64,000 nucleotides of DNA. Source: Cetobacterium sp. 8H. Lineage in GTDB: Bacteria > Fusobacteriota > Fusobacteriia > Fusobacteriales > Fusobacteriaceae. Made by a program: the position numbers and the translations under genes. Within the stretch, counting starts at the first letter, position 1. Every line of letters begins with the position of its first letter. Location: positions 62,001 to 126,000 of the forward strand of contig NZ_JACHTG010000003.1 in the NCBI RefSeq assembly GCF_014250675.1, written 5' to 3'. Shown one piece after another: positions 7,875 to 17,637 of this stretch. The notes beneath the pieces are model-generated. The model worked only from the letters and a program-made list of their open reading frames with translations. It was not told the DNA's origin and ran no database searches.

Positions 7875-10532
7875 ATGATAAATTTAACAATAAATAATCA
7901 AAAATATTTATTTGATCATGAGATTACAGTCTTTGAAGCATTAAACTCTCTTTCAATAGAACTTCCAACCTTTTGTTATGATGAGCGCTTCAAAAACAAG
8001 CTAGGAATTTGTGGACTATGTGCTGTGCTTATAAATGGAACTATAACTAAAAGTTGTAAAACACCTATTTCTGATGGAATGGTCATTCTCACTGATGATC
8101 CTCAAGTCTTTAAACATCGACAAGAACTTCTACAAAAATATATTGATAATCATTATGTAAATTGTTTAGTGTGCGAAAAATCTGGAGTCTGTAAACTTCA
8201 AAAGTATTGCTTTGAATATGGGGTTGACAAAACAATTCCCAATGCTCCTGCTTCAGTATTAGAAGATCGATCAAATCCATTTTACTATATAAATCCAAAT
8301 AAATGTGTTGCATGTGGAAAATGCGCTCAAATTTGTCGTGAGCTTCAATGTAACCATGCTTTAAAATTAAAAAGTACTGATGGAAAAATATATAGCTGTG
8401 CTAATAATGCTGCAGATATAAATACTTCCACTTGTGTATCTTGTGGTAATTGTGTAAGTTTTTGTCCGGTTGGAGCTCTTCTTCCTAAATACAAATATAA
8501 ATTTAGGAATTGGGAAACTAAAAAAGTCAAAACTACCTGTGCTTATTGTGGAGTTGGATGCCAAATAACTTTTGAAGTCAAAGATAATAAAATTGTTCAG
8601 GCTCATCCTGAATTATGTGAGCCTAACAAAGGTCTTTTATGTGTTAAAGGGAAATTTGGGTTTGAATATGTTAATAGTCCTGAAAGACTTACTACTCCTC
8701 TTATAAAGACAGACTTAGGATTTAGAAAGGCATCTTGGGATGAAGCTTTAGATTTAATTATAAATAAGCTTAAATCTACTATTGAACAATATACACCACT
8801 AGGTGTTGGTGCTCTTTCATCTGGGAAATGTACCAATGAAGAAAATTACTTGTTTCAAAAATTTTTTAAAGGAGTGGTGAAAACAAATAATTTAGATCAC
8901 TGTTCACGACTGTGTCATAGCTCTTCTTCTACAGCTTTAGATGAAACTTTAGGGATTGGTGCCATGTCTAACGGTGTTGATGAAAGTGTAAATTCTAAAG
9001 TTATCTTGATCAGTGGTGAAAACATTAGAGAAAACCATCCCGTTCTTGGAGCTAAGGTAAAGCATGCTGTTCAAAACGGAGCTAAACTAATTATAATTGA
9101 TGTCAGAGATATCGATTTATCGGAAAAAGCTGATGTATTTTTAAAAATAAATCCCGGTACAGATATAGCTCTTATTAATGCTATGGCAAATGTTATTATT
9201 TCTGAAAATTTATATAATAGTGACTTTTTACTTGAAAAGGTAACTGGATATGAGGAGTTCAAAAACTGTGTTTTACAATTTACTCCTGAAATTTCTGCTA
9301 AAATTTGTGGAGTATCGCCTGATGATATAATAAAAGCTGCTCGTATATATGCAAGCGATATTGCAGCAATCTATATTGGCATGGGTAATACTCAACATAG
9401 AAATGGAACTGATAATGTTATTGCACTTTCTAACTTAGCATTAATATGTGGAAATATTGGAAAATTAAATGGCGGAATCAATCCTTTAAGAGGACAAAAC
9501 AATGCTCAAGGAGCTTGTGATATGGGGGCTTTTCCAGATATATTTTCTGGATATCAAAAAATTCATGATATTGAAAATAGACAAAAAATGGAAAAGTATT
9601 GGGGCATAAAAGGAATATCTCCTTTTGAAGGTTTAAGTGTTATTGAAATGGTTAATAAAATGGCCTCAGGAGAGTTAAAATACCTGTATGTTATGGGAGA
9701 AAATCCACTTATTTCAGATCCCAATCTAAATCATACTATTGAAGCTTTTAAAAAACTTGACTTCTTAGTTGTCCAGGATATCTTTTTAACTGAAACTGCT
9801 CAAATTGCAGATGTTGTTCTTCCAGCAACAAGTTTTGTAGAAAAAGAGGGAACATTTACAAATACAGGGAGACGTGTCCAAAGAGTAAGGAAGGTAATAG
9901 ATCCTCCTGGAGAAGCCAAAATGGATTTAGATATTATACTAGCTTTAATGCAAAAAATGGGATATGAACAAAAAAATAAAACTCCTGAAAGTATAATGTC
10001 TGAAATTGAAAAAATAACTCCTCTTTACAAAGGGTATAATTATGATTTAATTGAATCCGAAGGCGTTCAATGGCCCATTAAAGATGGAAAAGGCACACCT
10101 TTCCTATATGAAAATGAACCTATAAATAAAAAATTTAAACTTATTGCGGTAGAACCTATAAATCCATTAGAAATTATCGATGTAGAATATCCATATTACT
10201 TGACCACTGGTAGAGTATTATATCAATATCATACTAGAACAATGAGCGGAAAAGTTGATTCTTTAAATGAAAAATATCCCGAAGCTTTAGCTGAAATGAA
10301 TTCTAAACTTATGAAAGAGATTAATAAAAATGATGGCGATTTCGTAACTATTCAATCTAGAAGAGGAGAGATTAATGTAAAAATAAAACTTCGAGAAGGA
10401 ATAAAAGATAATGTTATTTTTGTTCCATTTCACTTTTCAAATGTTCTAGTTAATAAATTGATTGATAGTAAATTTATTGAACCAAAATCTAAAACACCTG
10501 AATATAAAATATGTCCAGTTAGAATTTTTTAA
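7875..10532 (+). CDS. Molybdenum formate dehydrogenase alpha subunit, cysteine type
   Basis: Large cytoplasmic oxidoreductase of 885 residues that probably oxidises formate to CO2. Domains in order: N-terminal 2Fe-2S ferredoxin (Cys34, 46, 49, 61); NuoG-type His/Cys cluster (His93, Cys97, 100, 106); two 4Fe-4S motifs (about 144-154 and 187-197); then the molybdopterin domain with its own cluster CAYCGVGC (222-229). The active-site position aligned with selenocysteine in FdhF (motif HCSRLCHSS) is Cys347, so no selenium is needed. ATG follows TAGGAGGT. No separate FdhB-like subunit lies nearby, so its electron acceptor is open. MoeA and MobA/MobB are encoded at 40404-42711. Confidence 0.9.
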   Translation: MINLTINNQKYLFDHEITVFEALNSLSIELPTFCYDERFKNKLGICGLCAVLINGTITKSCKTPISDGMVILTDDPQVFKHRQELLQKYIDNHYVNCLVCEKSGVCKLQKYCFEYGVDKTIPNAPASVLEDRSNPFYYINPNKCVACGKCAQICRELQCNHALKLKSTDGKIYSCANNAADINTSTCVSCGNCVSFCPVGALLPKYKYKFRNWETKKVKTTCAYCGVGCQITFEVKDNKIVQAHPELCEPNKGLLCVKGKFGFEYVNSPERLTTPLIKTDLGFRKASWDEALDLIINKLKSTIEQYTPLGVGALSSGKCTNEENYLFQKFFKGVVKTNNLDHCSRLCHSSSSTALDETLGIGAMSNGVDESVNSKVILISGENIRENHPVLGAKVKHAVQNGAKLIIIDVRDIDLSEKADVFLKINPGTDIALINAMANVIISENLYNSDFLLEKVTGYEEFKNCVLQFTPEISAKICGVSPDDIIKAARIYASDIAAIYIGMGNTQHRNGTDNVIALSNLALICGNIGKLNGGINPLRGQNNAQGACDMGAFPDIFSGYQKIHDIENRQKMEKYWGIKGISPFEGLSVIEMVNKMASGELKYLYVMGENPLISDPNLNHTIEAFKKLDFLVVQDIFLTETAQIADVVLPATSFVEKEGTFTNTGRRVQRVRKVIDPPGEAKMDLDIILALMQKMGYEQKNKTPESIMSEIEKITPLYKGYNYDLIESEGVQWPIKDGKGTPFLYENEPINKKFKLIAVEPINPLEIIDVEYPYYLTTGRVLYQYHTRTMSGKVDSLNEKYPEALAEMNSKLMKEINKNDGDFVTIQSRRGEINVKIKLREGIKDNVIFVPFHFSNVLVNKLIDSKFIEPKSKTPEYKICPVRIF

Positions 10533-10568
10533 CTTTTAAAGTTTGCTATATAATAAGGAGGTTTTTTA

Positions 10569-11156
10569 ATGGAAATATTGAATTTAATAAAAAATGCTCG
10601 TTCACATAGAAGTTTTAAAAATATAGTTGTTCCTATGGAGGACTTAATGAAAATTATTGAAGGAGCTCATTTTTCATCTGCTGGTGCCAACAAACAGTTT
10701 CTAAGATATTTTTTAGTAAATGATAAGGAGATTTGCTCTAATCTTTTTAAAGACATTATTTGGGCCAGTCAAATAGAATGGAAACCATCGGAAGATGAAG
10801 CTCCTAGGGCATACATTATAATTTTAACAGATAACCCTCCTAAATTGCCATTAAATTTTATTTATACCGATTGTGGTATAGCATTGCAAAATATGAAGCT
10901 TGTTGCAACATCTTTGGGTTATGGAGTCAATTTTATGGAACCAGTTAAAAAAGATGATATTTTATCACTATTAAATATTTCAAAAGAATATATTCCTCTT
11001 TTTGTTATGCCTATAGGTGTTCCAACAGATGATGTTATTATAACAGAAGCTATAGATAATGACATTAAATATTCTAGAGAAAATTTAGGTAATCATTTTT
11101 ATAAACACTATGTTCCTAAGTTATCTTTAGAAGAACTTATCATTGGAAAGAAATAA
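10569..11156 (+). CDS. Nitroreductase-family protein
   Basis: FMN-dependent NAD(P)H oxidoreductase-like protein of 195 residues. The N-terminal NARSHRSFKN motif contacts FMN phosphate in this family, SSAGANKQ is typical, and YTDCGIALQNMKLVATSLGYG is close to the classical nitroreductase dimer helix. ATG follows AAGGAGG. It is the last gene before a strong terminator, in the same transcript as the alcohol and formate dehydrogenases. The natural substrate is unknown; these proteins range from quinone and nitro reductases to flavin-using accessory enzymes. Confidence 0.85.
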   Translation: MEILNLIKNARSHRSFKNIVVPMEDLMKIIEGAHFSSAGANKQFLRYFLVNDKEICSNLFKDIIWASQIEWKPSEDEAPRAYIIILTDNPPKLPLNFIYTDCGIALQNMKLVATSLGYGVNFMEPVKKDDILSLLNISKEYIPLFVMPIGVPTDDVIITEAIDNDIKYSRENLGNHFYKHYVPKLSLEELIIGKK

Positions 11157-11158
11157 AA

Positions 11159-11194
11159 ATAGTGCCCCGATTTATTTTTCGGGGCACTATTTTT
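11159..11194 (+). terminator. Intrinsic terminator of the ADH-FDH operon
   Basis: A 12-bp GC-rich stem ATAGTGCCCCGA / TCGGGGCACTAT with a TTTATTTT loop is followed by T5. It begins 3 bp after the nitroreductase stop. Confidence 0.92.
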
Positions 11195-11234
11195 ATATAT
11201 TTATAAATTATAGGACTTTTGTGTTGATAGGTAT

Positions 11235-11257
11235 AAAAAAAGACTTCATTGAAGTCT
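11235..11257 (-). terminator. Terminator of the GIY-YIG gene
   Basis: Stem AGACTTC-ATT-GAAGTCT (11241-11257) is followed on the minus strand by a T run, 9 bp past the stop at 11267. Confidence 0.7.
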
Positions 11258-11266
11258 ATTTTAAAT

Positions 11267-11722
11267 CTATCTAGTTTCCGCTCTAAACGTTGTCATTAAT
11301 AAAGCATTTTTTCCTTTTGTTGCAACTGAAATTGTCTCAAAAGGGAAATCTCTTTTATAATTACCATTTAATATTGGCTTATGTTTGTATATTAATGCTG
11401 CCTCTATTCTTTTTCTAAGTCCCTCTTCTACAGCAACATAAGAGTAACATAGCTCTTCTCCATTTTTTAAATGTTTTTTCCAAACTTCTAACATTTCGTT
11501 ATTAACTATTGCATCTCTTACATTTTCACCTTCGCCAATATATATTATTTCACGAAGTTTTACACTATTTCTTTCAGAATTATAAGCCGCTCTATAAACA
11601 CAAAAGACACCTGACGTATCTAAAGGAGTCTTTTCCTTAGCCATCTCTCTACGATATCCTTTAAATTCTAATTCTACTACATCTCTCACAGCAATACCTC
11701 CAAGATTTATTTTAAACTGCAT
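11267..11722 (-). CDS. GIY-YIG fold protein, putative nuclease
   Basis: A 151-residue protein that fits the GIY-YIG nuclease pattern: GVFCVY at 38-43 (GIY position), IYIGEGENVRD at 60-70 with the conserved Arg69, and RIEAALIYKHKPILN with catalytic-type Glu107 and Asn119. The first 35 residues and the last 30 are not recognised. It has its own terminator and an 8-bp inverted repeat (11735-11742/11773-11780) in its 5' region, and no clear functional partner. It is not UvrC or a homing endonuclease; its role is unknown. The start ATG has an AAAGG site. Confidence 0.7.
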   Translation of the reverse strand: MQFKINLGGIAVRDVVELEFKGYRREMAKEKTPLDTSGVFCVYRAAYNSERNSVKLREIIYIGEGENVRDAIVNNEMLEVWKKHLKNGEELCYSYVAVEEGLRKRIEAALIYKHKPILNGNYKRDFPFETISVATKGKNALLMTTFRAETR

Positions 11723-11872
11723 TTGTTACCTTTTCTCAATAGAAAGTAAAAAAGAGAATTTAAAATAAAGCACTATTGAGTTGCCTTACATACAGAATAT
11801 ATTATTTCTCTACTTAAATAATACCACAGAAAGCTATAAATTACAAAGGTTTTAGATATCTGACTTAACTTT

Positions 11873-13141
11873 TTAAAGATCCTTTTTTAATAATTCTTCA
11901 TATTGATTTAGTAAATCCCTTATCAGCGCTTCTCTATTTACACCATTAGTATTTTTTTCAATTATCAACAATAAGTTTTTTAAACTAATTATTTTATTTT
12001 TTTCTTTCTCAACTCTATTTATAATTTCTTGAGAAATATAATATATCTCTTTTTCACTAAGTTTCTCAGGCAAATTATTTTCTTTCAAACAATACTCCTC
12101 TACTAAATTATAAATTTTTTCTTTTTCCCCAACACTTCCTAAACTAAAATTATTTCTTAACCTATAAATTGCTGGAATTAAGTAATTAATCAAACTTTCT
12201 CTCAATTCTTCGTAGTCAATCTCTTCTAAAATATTATTTTTCATTTTCTTTATCAAACCATCAACAAATTTTTCTACATTTTCTTTTAGTTCTTTAATAT
12301 TCTCTTTTACTCCACCACTTATAAAATATTCGGTTAAATGAACGAGCTCATATTCTAAATTTTTAGGTATAACTTCTTTCAGTTTTTCTGAAACAATTTT
12401 ATAATATGGAGTTTCTATTAAAAATTTATAGTTAGCCTTTCTATAAATAATTTTTCCATCTCCAATTCTTTCTAAAGATACAACTAAAAATATAAAAATA
12501 AGTTCTTTAAATTCCTTTGTAAAAGATACCTTAAACATTGTTTCTATCTCTTCTATATATTTTTTTATACTTTGATTTTCTGATAACTTCAAACTTTTTA
12601 ATAGCATTTCTTTATCTATCCATTTTCTTTCATAAGTCTCATCACCAATCAACTTTATAAGTTTCAGTGCTTTTAAATGTCTATACTTCTTTTCGTTTCC
12701 TGCTATTGAAAACTTATTTTTTACAGATTCCAACTTTAAAGTATATTTTTCTAAGTTTGCATTGAGTATATTAATATCTTTTTTAAGAGTAGCTCTTGTT
12801 ATTCCAAGTTTTTTTTCTATAAAACTCAAATTTATTCCCTTCAAAAATAAAAACATTAGAAGTATATATTCAACTCTCTCCTCTTGGTCCAAAGTATAAT
12901 ATTTTTTATAAATCACATCAAAAAAACTATCACTTTCCTTATTATCTAAAGGAAGTGATAGTTTCTTTTTATCTTTTTCTATCTCTTTATTCAAAATTTT
13001 TTTTAAATAAAAATTTAAATTCGCAATTATATATCTTAAATTTCTGTCGCTAGTACCTATTTCTAAAAAAATTTCATCCATAACTTTTGAATTATTTTTT
13101 AATAAAAATAAGACTTCTAAATCTTTTTTCTTTAAACTCAT
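11873..13141 (-). CDS. BglG/PRD-type transcriptional regulator
   Basis: A 422-residue regulator with two N-terminal helix-turn-helix segments (about 5-45 and FIEKKLGITRATLKKDINILN at about 108-128), followed by helical regions of the kind found as PRD domains in PTS-controlled activators. No RNA-binding CAT domain and no fused EIIA/EIIB domain were seen, so it is more like a DNA-binding MtlR/LicR-type activator than an antiterminator. It lies 30 bp after the MalY-like gene in the same operon as a PTS permease, so it probably controls that PTS through phosphorylation. Confidence 0.72.
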   Translation of the reverse strand: MSLKKKDLEVLFLLKNNSKVMDEIFLEIGTSDRNLRYIIANLNFYLKKILNKEIEKDKKKLSLPLDNKESDSFFDVIYKKYYTLDQEERVEYILLMFLFLKGINLSFIEKKLGITRATLKKDINILNANLEKYTLKLESVKNKFSIAGNEKKYRHLKALKLIKLIGDETYERKWIDKEMLLKSLKLSENQSIKKYIEEIETMFKVSFTKEFKELIFIFLVVSLERIGDGKIIYRKANYKFLIETPYYKIVSEKLKEVIPKNLEYELVHLTEYFISGGVKENIKELKENVEKFVDGLIKKMKNNILEEIDYEELRESLINYLIPAIYRLRNNFSLGSVGEKEKIYNLVEEYCLKENNLPEKLSEKEIYYISQEIINRVEKEKNKIISLKNLLLIIEKNTNGVNREALIRDLLNQYEELLKKDL

Positions 13142-13170
13142 ATTTCATATCACCTAAGTTTATTATAACT

Positions 13171-14328
13171 TTACTTAGATAATTTTTCAACAGCTCTTTT
13201 AACTCCCTCCACCCCTATTTTAACTTTTTCTAAAGGACAGCCAACGTTTAATCTAAGCTTGTAAGGATCACCATAATTTTCTCCTGACATAATCGCTACT
13301 TTTCCAACTTCAACCAGTGCTTTTTTTAAATCTTCCAACTTTATATTAGTTCCTTTAAAATCTATCCACATCAGATATGTAGCTTCTGGAATTCTAACTT
13401 TTAATCCTTTATAACCATCAAGTTCTTTAACCACGTATTCACAATTTTTTGTTAAATATTCATTTAATTCATCTACCCATTTTTCACAATGATTATATCC
13501 TGCAATTGTTGACACTACTCCAAAGATTGTCGGGGATGATACTGAATCTCTTTCTTTAATATGTTCTATAAATTCATTTCTTAGCTTTGCCATAGGAATA
13601 AGCACATATGATCCTCCTAAAGCTGGTGTATTGAATGTTTTTGAAGCTGATGATACTATTATACATCTCTTAGAATCTATTTTAAGAACTGGCGTCACCT
13701 CTTTTCTTGCGATATCCATATGAATATCATCAGATAATAAAATAACATCATATTTCTCACATAAAGATATTAATTTTTCTAATTCTGTCAGGCCCCATAC
13801 TTTTCCTGTTGGATTTTCTGGATTACAAAGTAAAAAAACTTTGACTCCATCCTTAAATCCTTTTTCTATTTGAATAAAATCAGTCCTATATATCCCATCT
13901 TTATCCTCTTTTAATTGTGCTTCATAAAGATTATACGGCTTTAAAATTTTACTAAATCCATCATATCTTGGTGTATGAGTCATCACTTTTCCATCAAGTC
14001 CCACCAAATGCTCTAGCAATACAGAAATACTGTAAATGACTGTAGGACTATAAACTATCCAATCTTTTTCTATATCCGTCTTATATCGGTTTTTATACCA
14101 CTTTTGGATTGAATTTTTATATTCATCATGATTCCAACGCGAATATCCAAATATTCCGTGTTTTGTTCTCTCTAAAATAGTATCTAATATCGGTTGTGGA
14201 GATTTAAAATCTGTATCTGAAATTGAAAACGGAGTTAAATCTTTTGTTCCTTCTCCAAATCTATCCTCTATATAATCCCATTGTGTAGAATAGGTTCCTC
14301 TCCTATTTATAACTTCATCAAATTTCAT
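13171..14328 (-). CDS. MalY/PatB-family PLP-dependent cystathionine beta-lyase/aminotransferase
   Basis: Fold-type I PLP enzyme of 385 residues. The PLP-lysine segment is SSASKTFNTPALGG at about 229-242, the substrate/PLP motif LCNPENPTGKVWG at about 167-179, and LRLNVGCPLEKV lies near the end. Members cleave C-S bonds of cystathionine or cysteine, and E. coli MalY additionally modulates the maltose regulator. Location between a MalX-like PTS permease and a PRD regulator mirrors malX-malY of enterobacteria. Confidence 0.87.
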   Translation of the reverse strand: MKFDEVINRRGTYSTQWDYIEDRFGEGTKDLTPFSISDTDFKSPQPILDTILERTKHGIFGYSRWNHDEYKNSIQKWYKNRYKTDIEKDWIVYSPTVIYSISVLLEHLVGLDGKVMTHTPRYDGFSKILKPYNLYEAQLKEDKDGIYRTDFIQIEKGFKDGVKVFLLCNPENPTGKVWGLTELEKLISLCEKYDVILLSDDIHMDIARKEVTPVLKIDSKRCIIVSSASKTFNTPALGGSYVLIPMAKLRNEFIEHIKERDSVSSPTIFGVVSTIAGYNHCEKWVDELNEYLTKNCEYVVKELDGYKGLKVRIPEATYLMWIDFKGTNIKLEDLKKALVEVGKVAIMSGENYGDPYKLRLNVGCPLEKVKIGVEGVKRAVEKLSK

Positions 14329-14385
14329 TTTTCCTCCTCATATTTATAAAAAATGGAGAGAATTTTTTCTCCCCATAAATTTCTA

Positions 14386-15924
14386 TTACACTAATTTTTG
14401 TAATTGCTTTTTTAGCACTTGAACTTTTGGTCCAATAATCACTTGTACATTTGTATTGTTCAGCTTAATAACATTTACTGCCCCTGCTGATTTAACTGCT
14501 TCAGCATCTACTAAATCTGCATCTTTAACAACTAATCTTAATCTTGTGATACAGTTATCTAAATTTACTATGTTATCTTTTCCACCCAGTGCTTCTAACA
14601 TTATTTTTGCAGTATAACCTGAGATATCTCCACTATCAACTGCTTCTTGTGCTTGAACTGAATTATCTCTTCCTGGTGTAGGAATATCATATTTTTCAAT
14701 ATACCACTTGAATACAAAATAATAAATTGCAAACCAAACTAATCCTACAGGTATAACATAGAACCATTTTGTCCAAAATCCTTGAAATACTCCAAATATA
14801 AAGAAATCTATTATATTTCCATCAGTATTTCCTATTATAACTTTTAAAATTCCCATCATCATAAACCCTAGTCCAGTCATAAAAGCATGGAATACATATA
14901 AAACCGGTGCAATAAATAAGAAAATAAACTCAATAGGTTCAGTTATTCCTCCCACCGCTGATGCCACTACGGCTGATACCAATAATCCTTTTATTTTAGT
15001 TCTGTTCTCTAAAAAAGCAGATTTATATATAGCTAACGCTGCCCCTGATAAACCAAATATAAATGTTGGCATTTTTCCTTGTGATAAAAACTTAGTTACG
15101 TCCGGCGAAACATATTCTGATCCCATTGCAAACTGATTGTAAAATATATTTAAAGCTCCGTGAACTGAATTCCCTGCTTCAGTAATATATGTTCCACCAG
15201 CTTCAGTGAATCTTATTGTAGCTACTAAAATATGATGCAATCCAAAAGGCAATAATAATCTTTCTCCTGCACCAAAAAGGAATGGCCCAAATACTCCTGC
15301 ACCTTGAATTGCAAGACCTACTTTATTTATCCCTGCCGCAAAGAAAGGCCAAATCATAGGAACTGTTAACCCAACTACTGACATTATTAATACTGTAGCT
15401 ATTGCAACAAATCTAGTTCCTCCAAAGAATGAAAACGCATCAGGTAATTCTATATTTTGAAACTTTTCATGAATAAAAAAAACTAAAATTCCACATATCA
15501 AAGCTCCTAGCGCTCCAGTATCAATACTTTGAATCCCCATTATCATTTTTGTATCTGCAATTTTTAATAATCCTTTTTCAGTTAAGTAAAAGTTAGTTCC
15601 TAATTGCATAGATATATATCCAATTAGACCTGAAAATGCAGCTATTTCTTTATTTTCTCTTGCCATTCCTAAAGGAATTGCTACCGCAAACATAAGTGGT
15701 AAGAATGAAAATGCTACCAAACTTATTTTTATCATAAAATTAAACATCATTTGTAAAACTAAATTGCCCAAGAAAGGAAACATCTCAATCGTTGTTCCAC
15801 CTGTAAATGCTGCTCCTATACCTAACAATATCCCCATTGCAGCCAATAATGCTACTGGCAACATAAAGGTTTTACCTAAACTCTGAAAAAATTCCCATGC
15901 ACTAATTTTGTTCTTAATAGTCAT
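14386..15924 (-). CDS. PTS glucose/maltose-type transporter, EIICB (MalX-like)
   Basis: Membrane sugar permease plus phosphotransfer domain, 512 residues. An EIIC domain of many hydrophobic helices includes GGITEPIEFIFLFIAPVLY, diagnostic of the glucose superfamily. The C-terminal EIIB domain (about 425-512) has the phosphorylated cysteine in LDNCITRLRLVVKDAD. No EIIA domain is fused, so it must use an EIIA encoded elsewhere. First gene of its operon, with the MalY-like enzyme and PRD regulator behind it. Sugar specificity cannot be assigned from sequence. Confidence 0.9.
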   Translation of the reverse strand: MTIKNKISAWEFFQSLGKTFMLPVALLAAMGILLGIGAAFTGGTTIEMFPFLGNLVLQMMFNFMIKISLVAFSFLPLMFAVAIPLGMARENKEIAAFSGLIGYISMQLGTNFYLTEKGLLKIADTKMIMGIQSIDTGALGALICGILVFFIHEKFQNIELPDAFSFFGGTRFVAIATVLIMSVVGLTVPMIWPFFAAGINKVGLAIQGAGVFGPFLFGAGERLLLPFGLHHILVATIRFTEAGGTYITEAGNSVHGALNIFYNQFAMGSEYVSPDVTKFLSQGKMPTFIFGLSGAALAIYKSAFLENRTKIKGLLVSAVVASAVGGITEPIEFIFLFIAPVLYVFHAFMTGLGFMMMGILKVIIGNTDGNIIDFFIFGVFQGFWTKWFYVIPVGLVWFAIYYFVFKWYIEKYDIPTPGRDNSVQAQEAVDSGDISGYTAKIMLEALGGKDNIVNLDNCITRLRLVVKDADLVDAEAVKSAGAVNVIKLNNTNVQVIIGPKVQVLKKQLQKLV

Positions 15925-15982
15925 ACTATCCCCCTTGTTATTTTTTTATATTTTATTGTATTCTTAAAATCTGAATTGTTCA

Positions 15983-16011
15983 ATTATAATTCTGTTTCAT
16001 TTTTTTTCGAA
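15983..16011 (-). promoter_or_regulatory. Candidate promoter of the MalX-like operon
   Basis: On the minus strand TTCGAA (16011-16006), 17 nt, TATAAT (15988-15983), about 60 bp before the start codon. The -35 is imperfect. Confidence 0.45.
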
Positions 16012-16150
16012 AAGAATTCACAGTATAATTTTTGCAAATTAGTTTCCATTTTTTAAAATAACAAAAATTTATTTGATTTTTTGCCTATTTTAATGTAAAA
16101 TATATCAATATATAAGTGAAATAAATAACTTAAAAAGGAGTACTAATTAT

Positions 16151-17581
16151 ATGGAATCGAAAAAATTAAACTGGCGTATGCTAGCAATGATGGGATTCAC
16201 TGTAGTTTGGGGATTTGGAAATGTTGTTAATAATTACGCTAACCAAGGTCTTACAGTTGTAGTTTCATGGATTTTAATTCTGTCTTTATATTTTTTACCA
16301 TACACTTTAATGGTTGGTGAGATGGGATCAGTTTTTGATCATAAATCAGGTGGTGTTTCAAGTTGGATTAACTCAACTTATGGCCCTATGATTGCTTATT
16401 TAGCAGGATGGACTTATTGGGTTGTTCACATCCCTTACCTTGCACAAAAACCACAAAGTGCACTTGTTGCTCTGAGCTGGGTTATATTCCAAGATGGAAG
16501 TGTTATAAAAACAATAAATCCTTTATTTTTACAAAGTATTGTATTAGGAATATTTATATTCTTTCTTTGGCTTTCTTCAAAAGGAGTTAACTCTTTAAAA
16601 AGAATTGGAGCCGTTGCTGGAACTTCAATGTTCTTCATGGGTATTTTATATATTCTACTAACTGTTGCTGCTCCATCTATTGTAGGAGCAAGATCTGCAA
16701 CTGAAGTATGGAACTTTAAAACTTTTATGCCTAAATTTGATTTTGCTTACTTTACGACAATTTCAATGCTAGTTTTTGCTGTTGGTGGTTGTGAAAAAAT
16801 ATCACCTTATGTTAAAGACATTGAAAACCCTTCAAAGAATTTCCCTAAAGGTATGCTAGCTCTTGCTATTATGGTTGGAATGTCAGCACTTCTTGGATCT
16901 TTTGCTATGGGTATTATGTTTAACAGTGGAAATCTTCCTCCAGATCTTAAAATGAATGGACAATACTACGCATTTAAGCTTTTAGGAGAATACTACGGAG
17001 TTGGAAATCTTCTTATGATTTTATATGCTATTGCCAATACATTAGGACAAATATCTAGTTTAATGTTCTCTATTGATGCTCCACTTAAAATATTGATTGG
17101 AGAAGGAGATAAAAACTATATCCCAAAATCATTCACTAAGACAAATGAATTTGGTGCACCAATAAACGGTTACAAGTTAACTGCAGTTCTTGTAGGTATA
17201 TTAATTATAATTCCTGCTCTTGGAATTGGAGATATGAACAATCTTTACAACTGGCTTTTAGATTTAAATTCTATTGTTATGCCTTTGAGATATCTATGGG
17301 TTTTCCTTGCATATATTGGACTTAGAGGACTTGTTAAAAATAAATCTCTTAGTAGCGCATCTTCATTTAAATTTATAAAGAATGATAAAATTGCAACTTT
17401 AGTAGGTGTTTGGTGTTTTGGATTTACAGCTTTTGCTTGTCTAATGGGAATCTTCCCTAAAAACATTCAGTTATTTAGTTCTGAGTGGTTCTTCCAAATA
17501 ACATTAAATATTTTAACTCCAATAGTTTTAGTTGGATTAGGACTTATTTTCCCTAAGATTGCAAAAAAAACTAACTTTTAA
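16151..17581 (+). CDS. Amino-acid permease, APC superfamily
   Basis: Integral membrane transporter of 476 residues with about 12 hydrophobic helices. The first helix contains the glycine-rich WGFGNVVNNYANQGL substrate-cavity region typical of APC-family antiporters. ATG is preceded by AAAAGGAG 10 nt upstream. It is a single-gene unit ending in a strong terminator and is divergent from the MalX-like operon. The substrate is not assignable; relatives exchange amino acids such as glutamate/GABA. Confidence 0.85.
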   Translation: MESKKLNWRMLAMMGFTVVWGFGNVVNNYANQGLTVVVSWILILSLYFLPYTLMVGEMGSVFDHKSGGVSSWINSTYGPMIAYLAGWTYWVVHIPYLAQKPQSALVALSWVIFQDGSVIKTINPLFLQSIVLGIFIFFLWLSSKGVNSLKRIGAVAGTSMFFMGILYILLTVAAPSIVGARSATEVWNFKTFMPKFDFAYFTTISMLVFAVGGCEKISPYVKDIENPSKNFPKGMLALAIMVGMSALLGSFAMGIMFNSGNLPPDLKMNGQYYAFKLLGEYYGVGNLLMILYAIANTLGQISSLMFSIDAPLKILIGEGDKNYIPKSFTKTNEFGAPINGYKLTAVLVGILIIIPALGIGDMNNLYNWLLDLNSIVMPLRYLWVFLAYIGLRGLVKNKSLSSASSFKFIKNDKIATLVGVWCFGFTAFACLMGIFPKNIQLFSSEWFFQITLNILTPIVLVGLGLIFPKIAKKTNF

Positions 17582-17590
17582 GACAATCTA

Positions 17591-17633
17591 AAAAAATAAA
17601 AAATGCGAGAATATCTCGCATTTTTTATTTTTT
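17591..17633. terminator. Bidirectional terminator between permease and NlpC/P60 gene
   Basis: Stem TGCGAGA-ATA-TCTCGCA (17604-17620) is extended by A-rich and T-rich arms on either side, giving a T tract on both strands between convergent genes. Confidence 0.88.
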
Positions 17634-17637
17634 AACT

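Noticed and set aside
8913-8915. Possible selenocysteine site in the formate dehydrogenase
   Set aside because: The codon at the Sec-equivalent position is TGT (Cys347), not TGA, so this is a cysteine-type enzyme.
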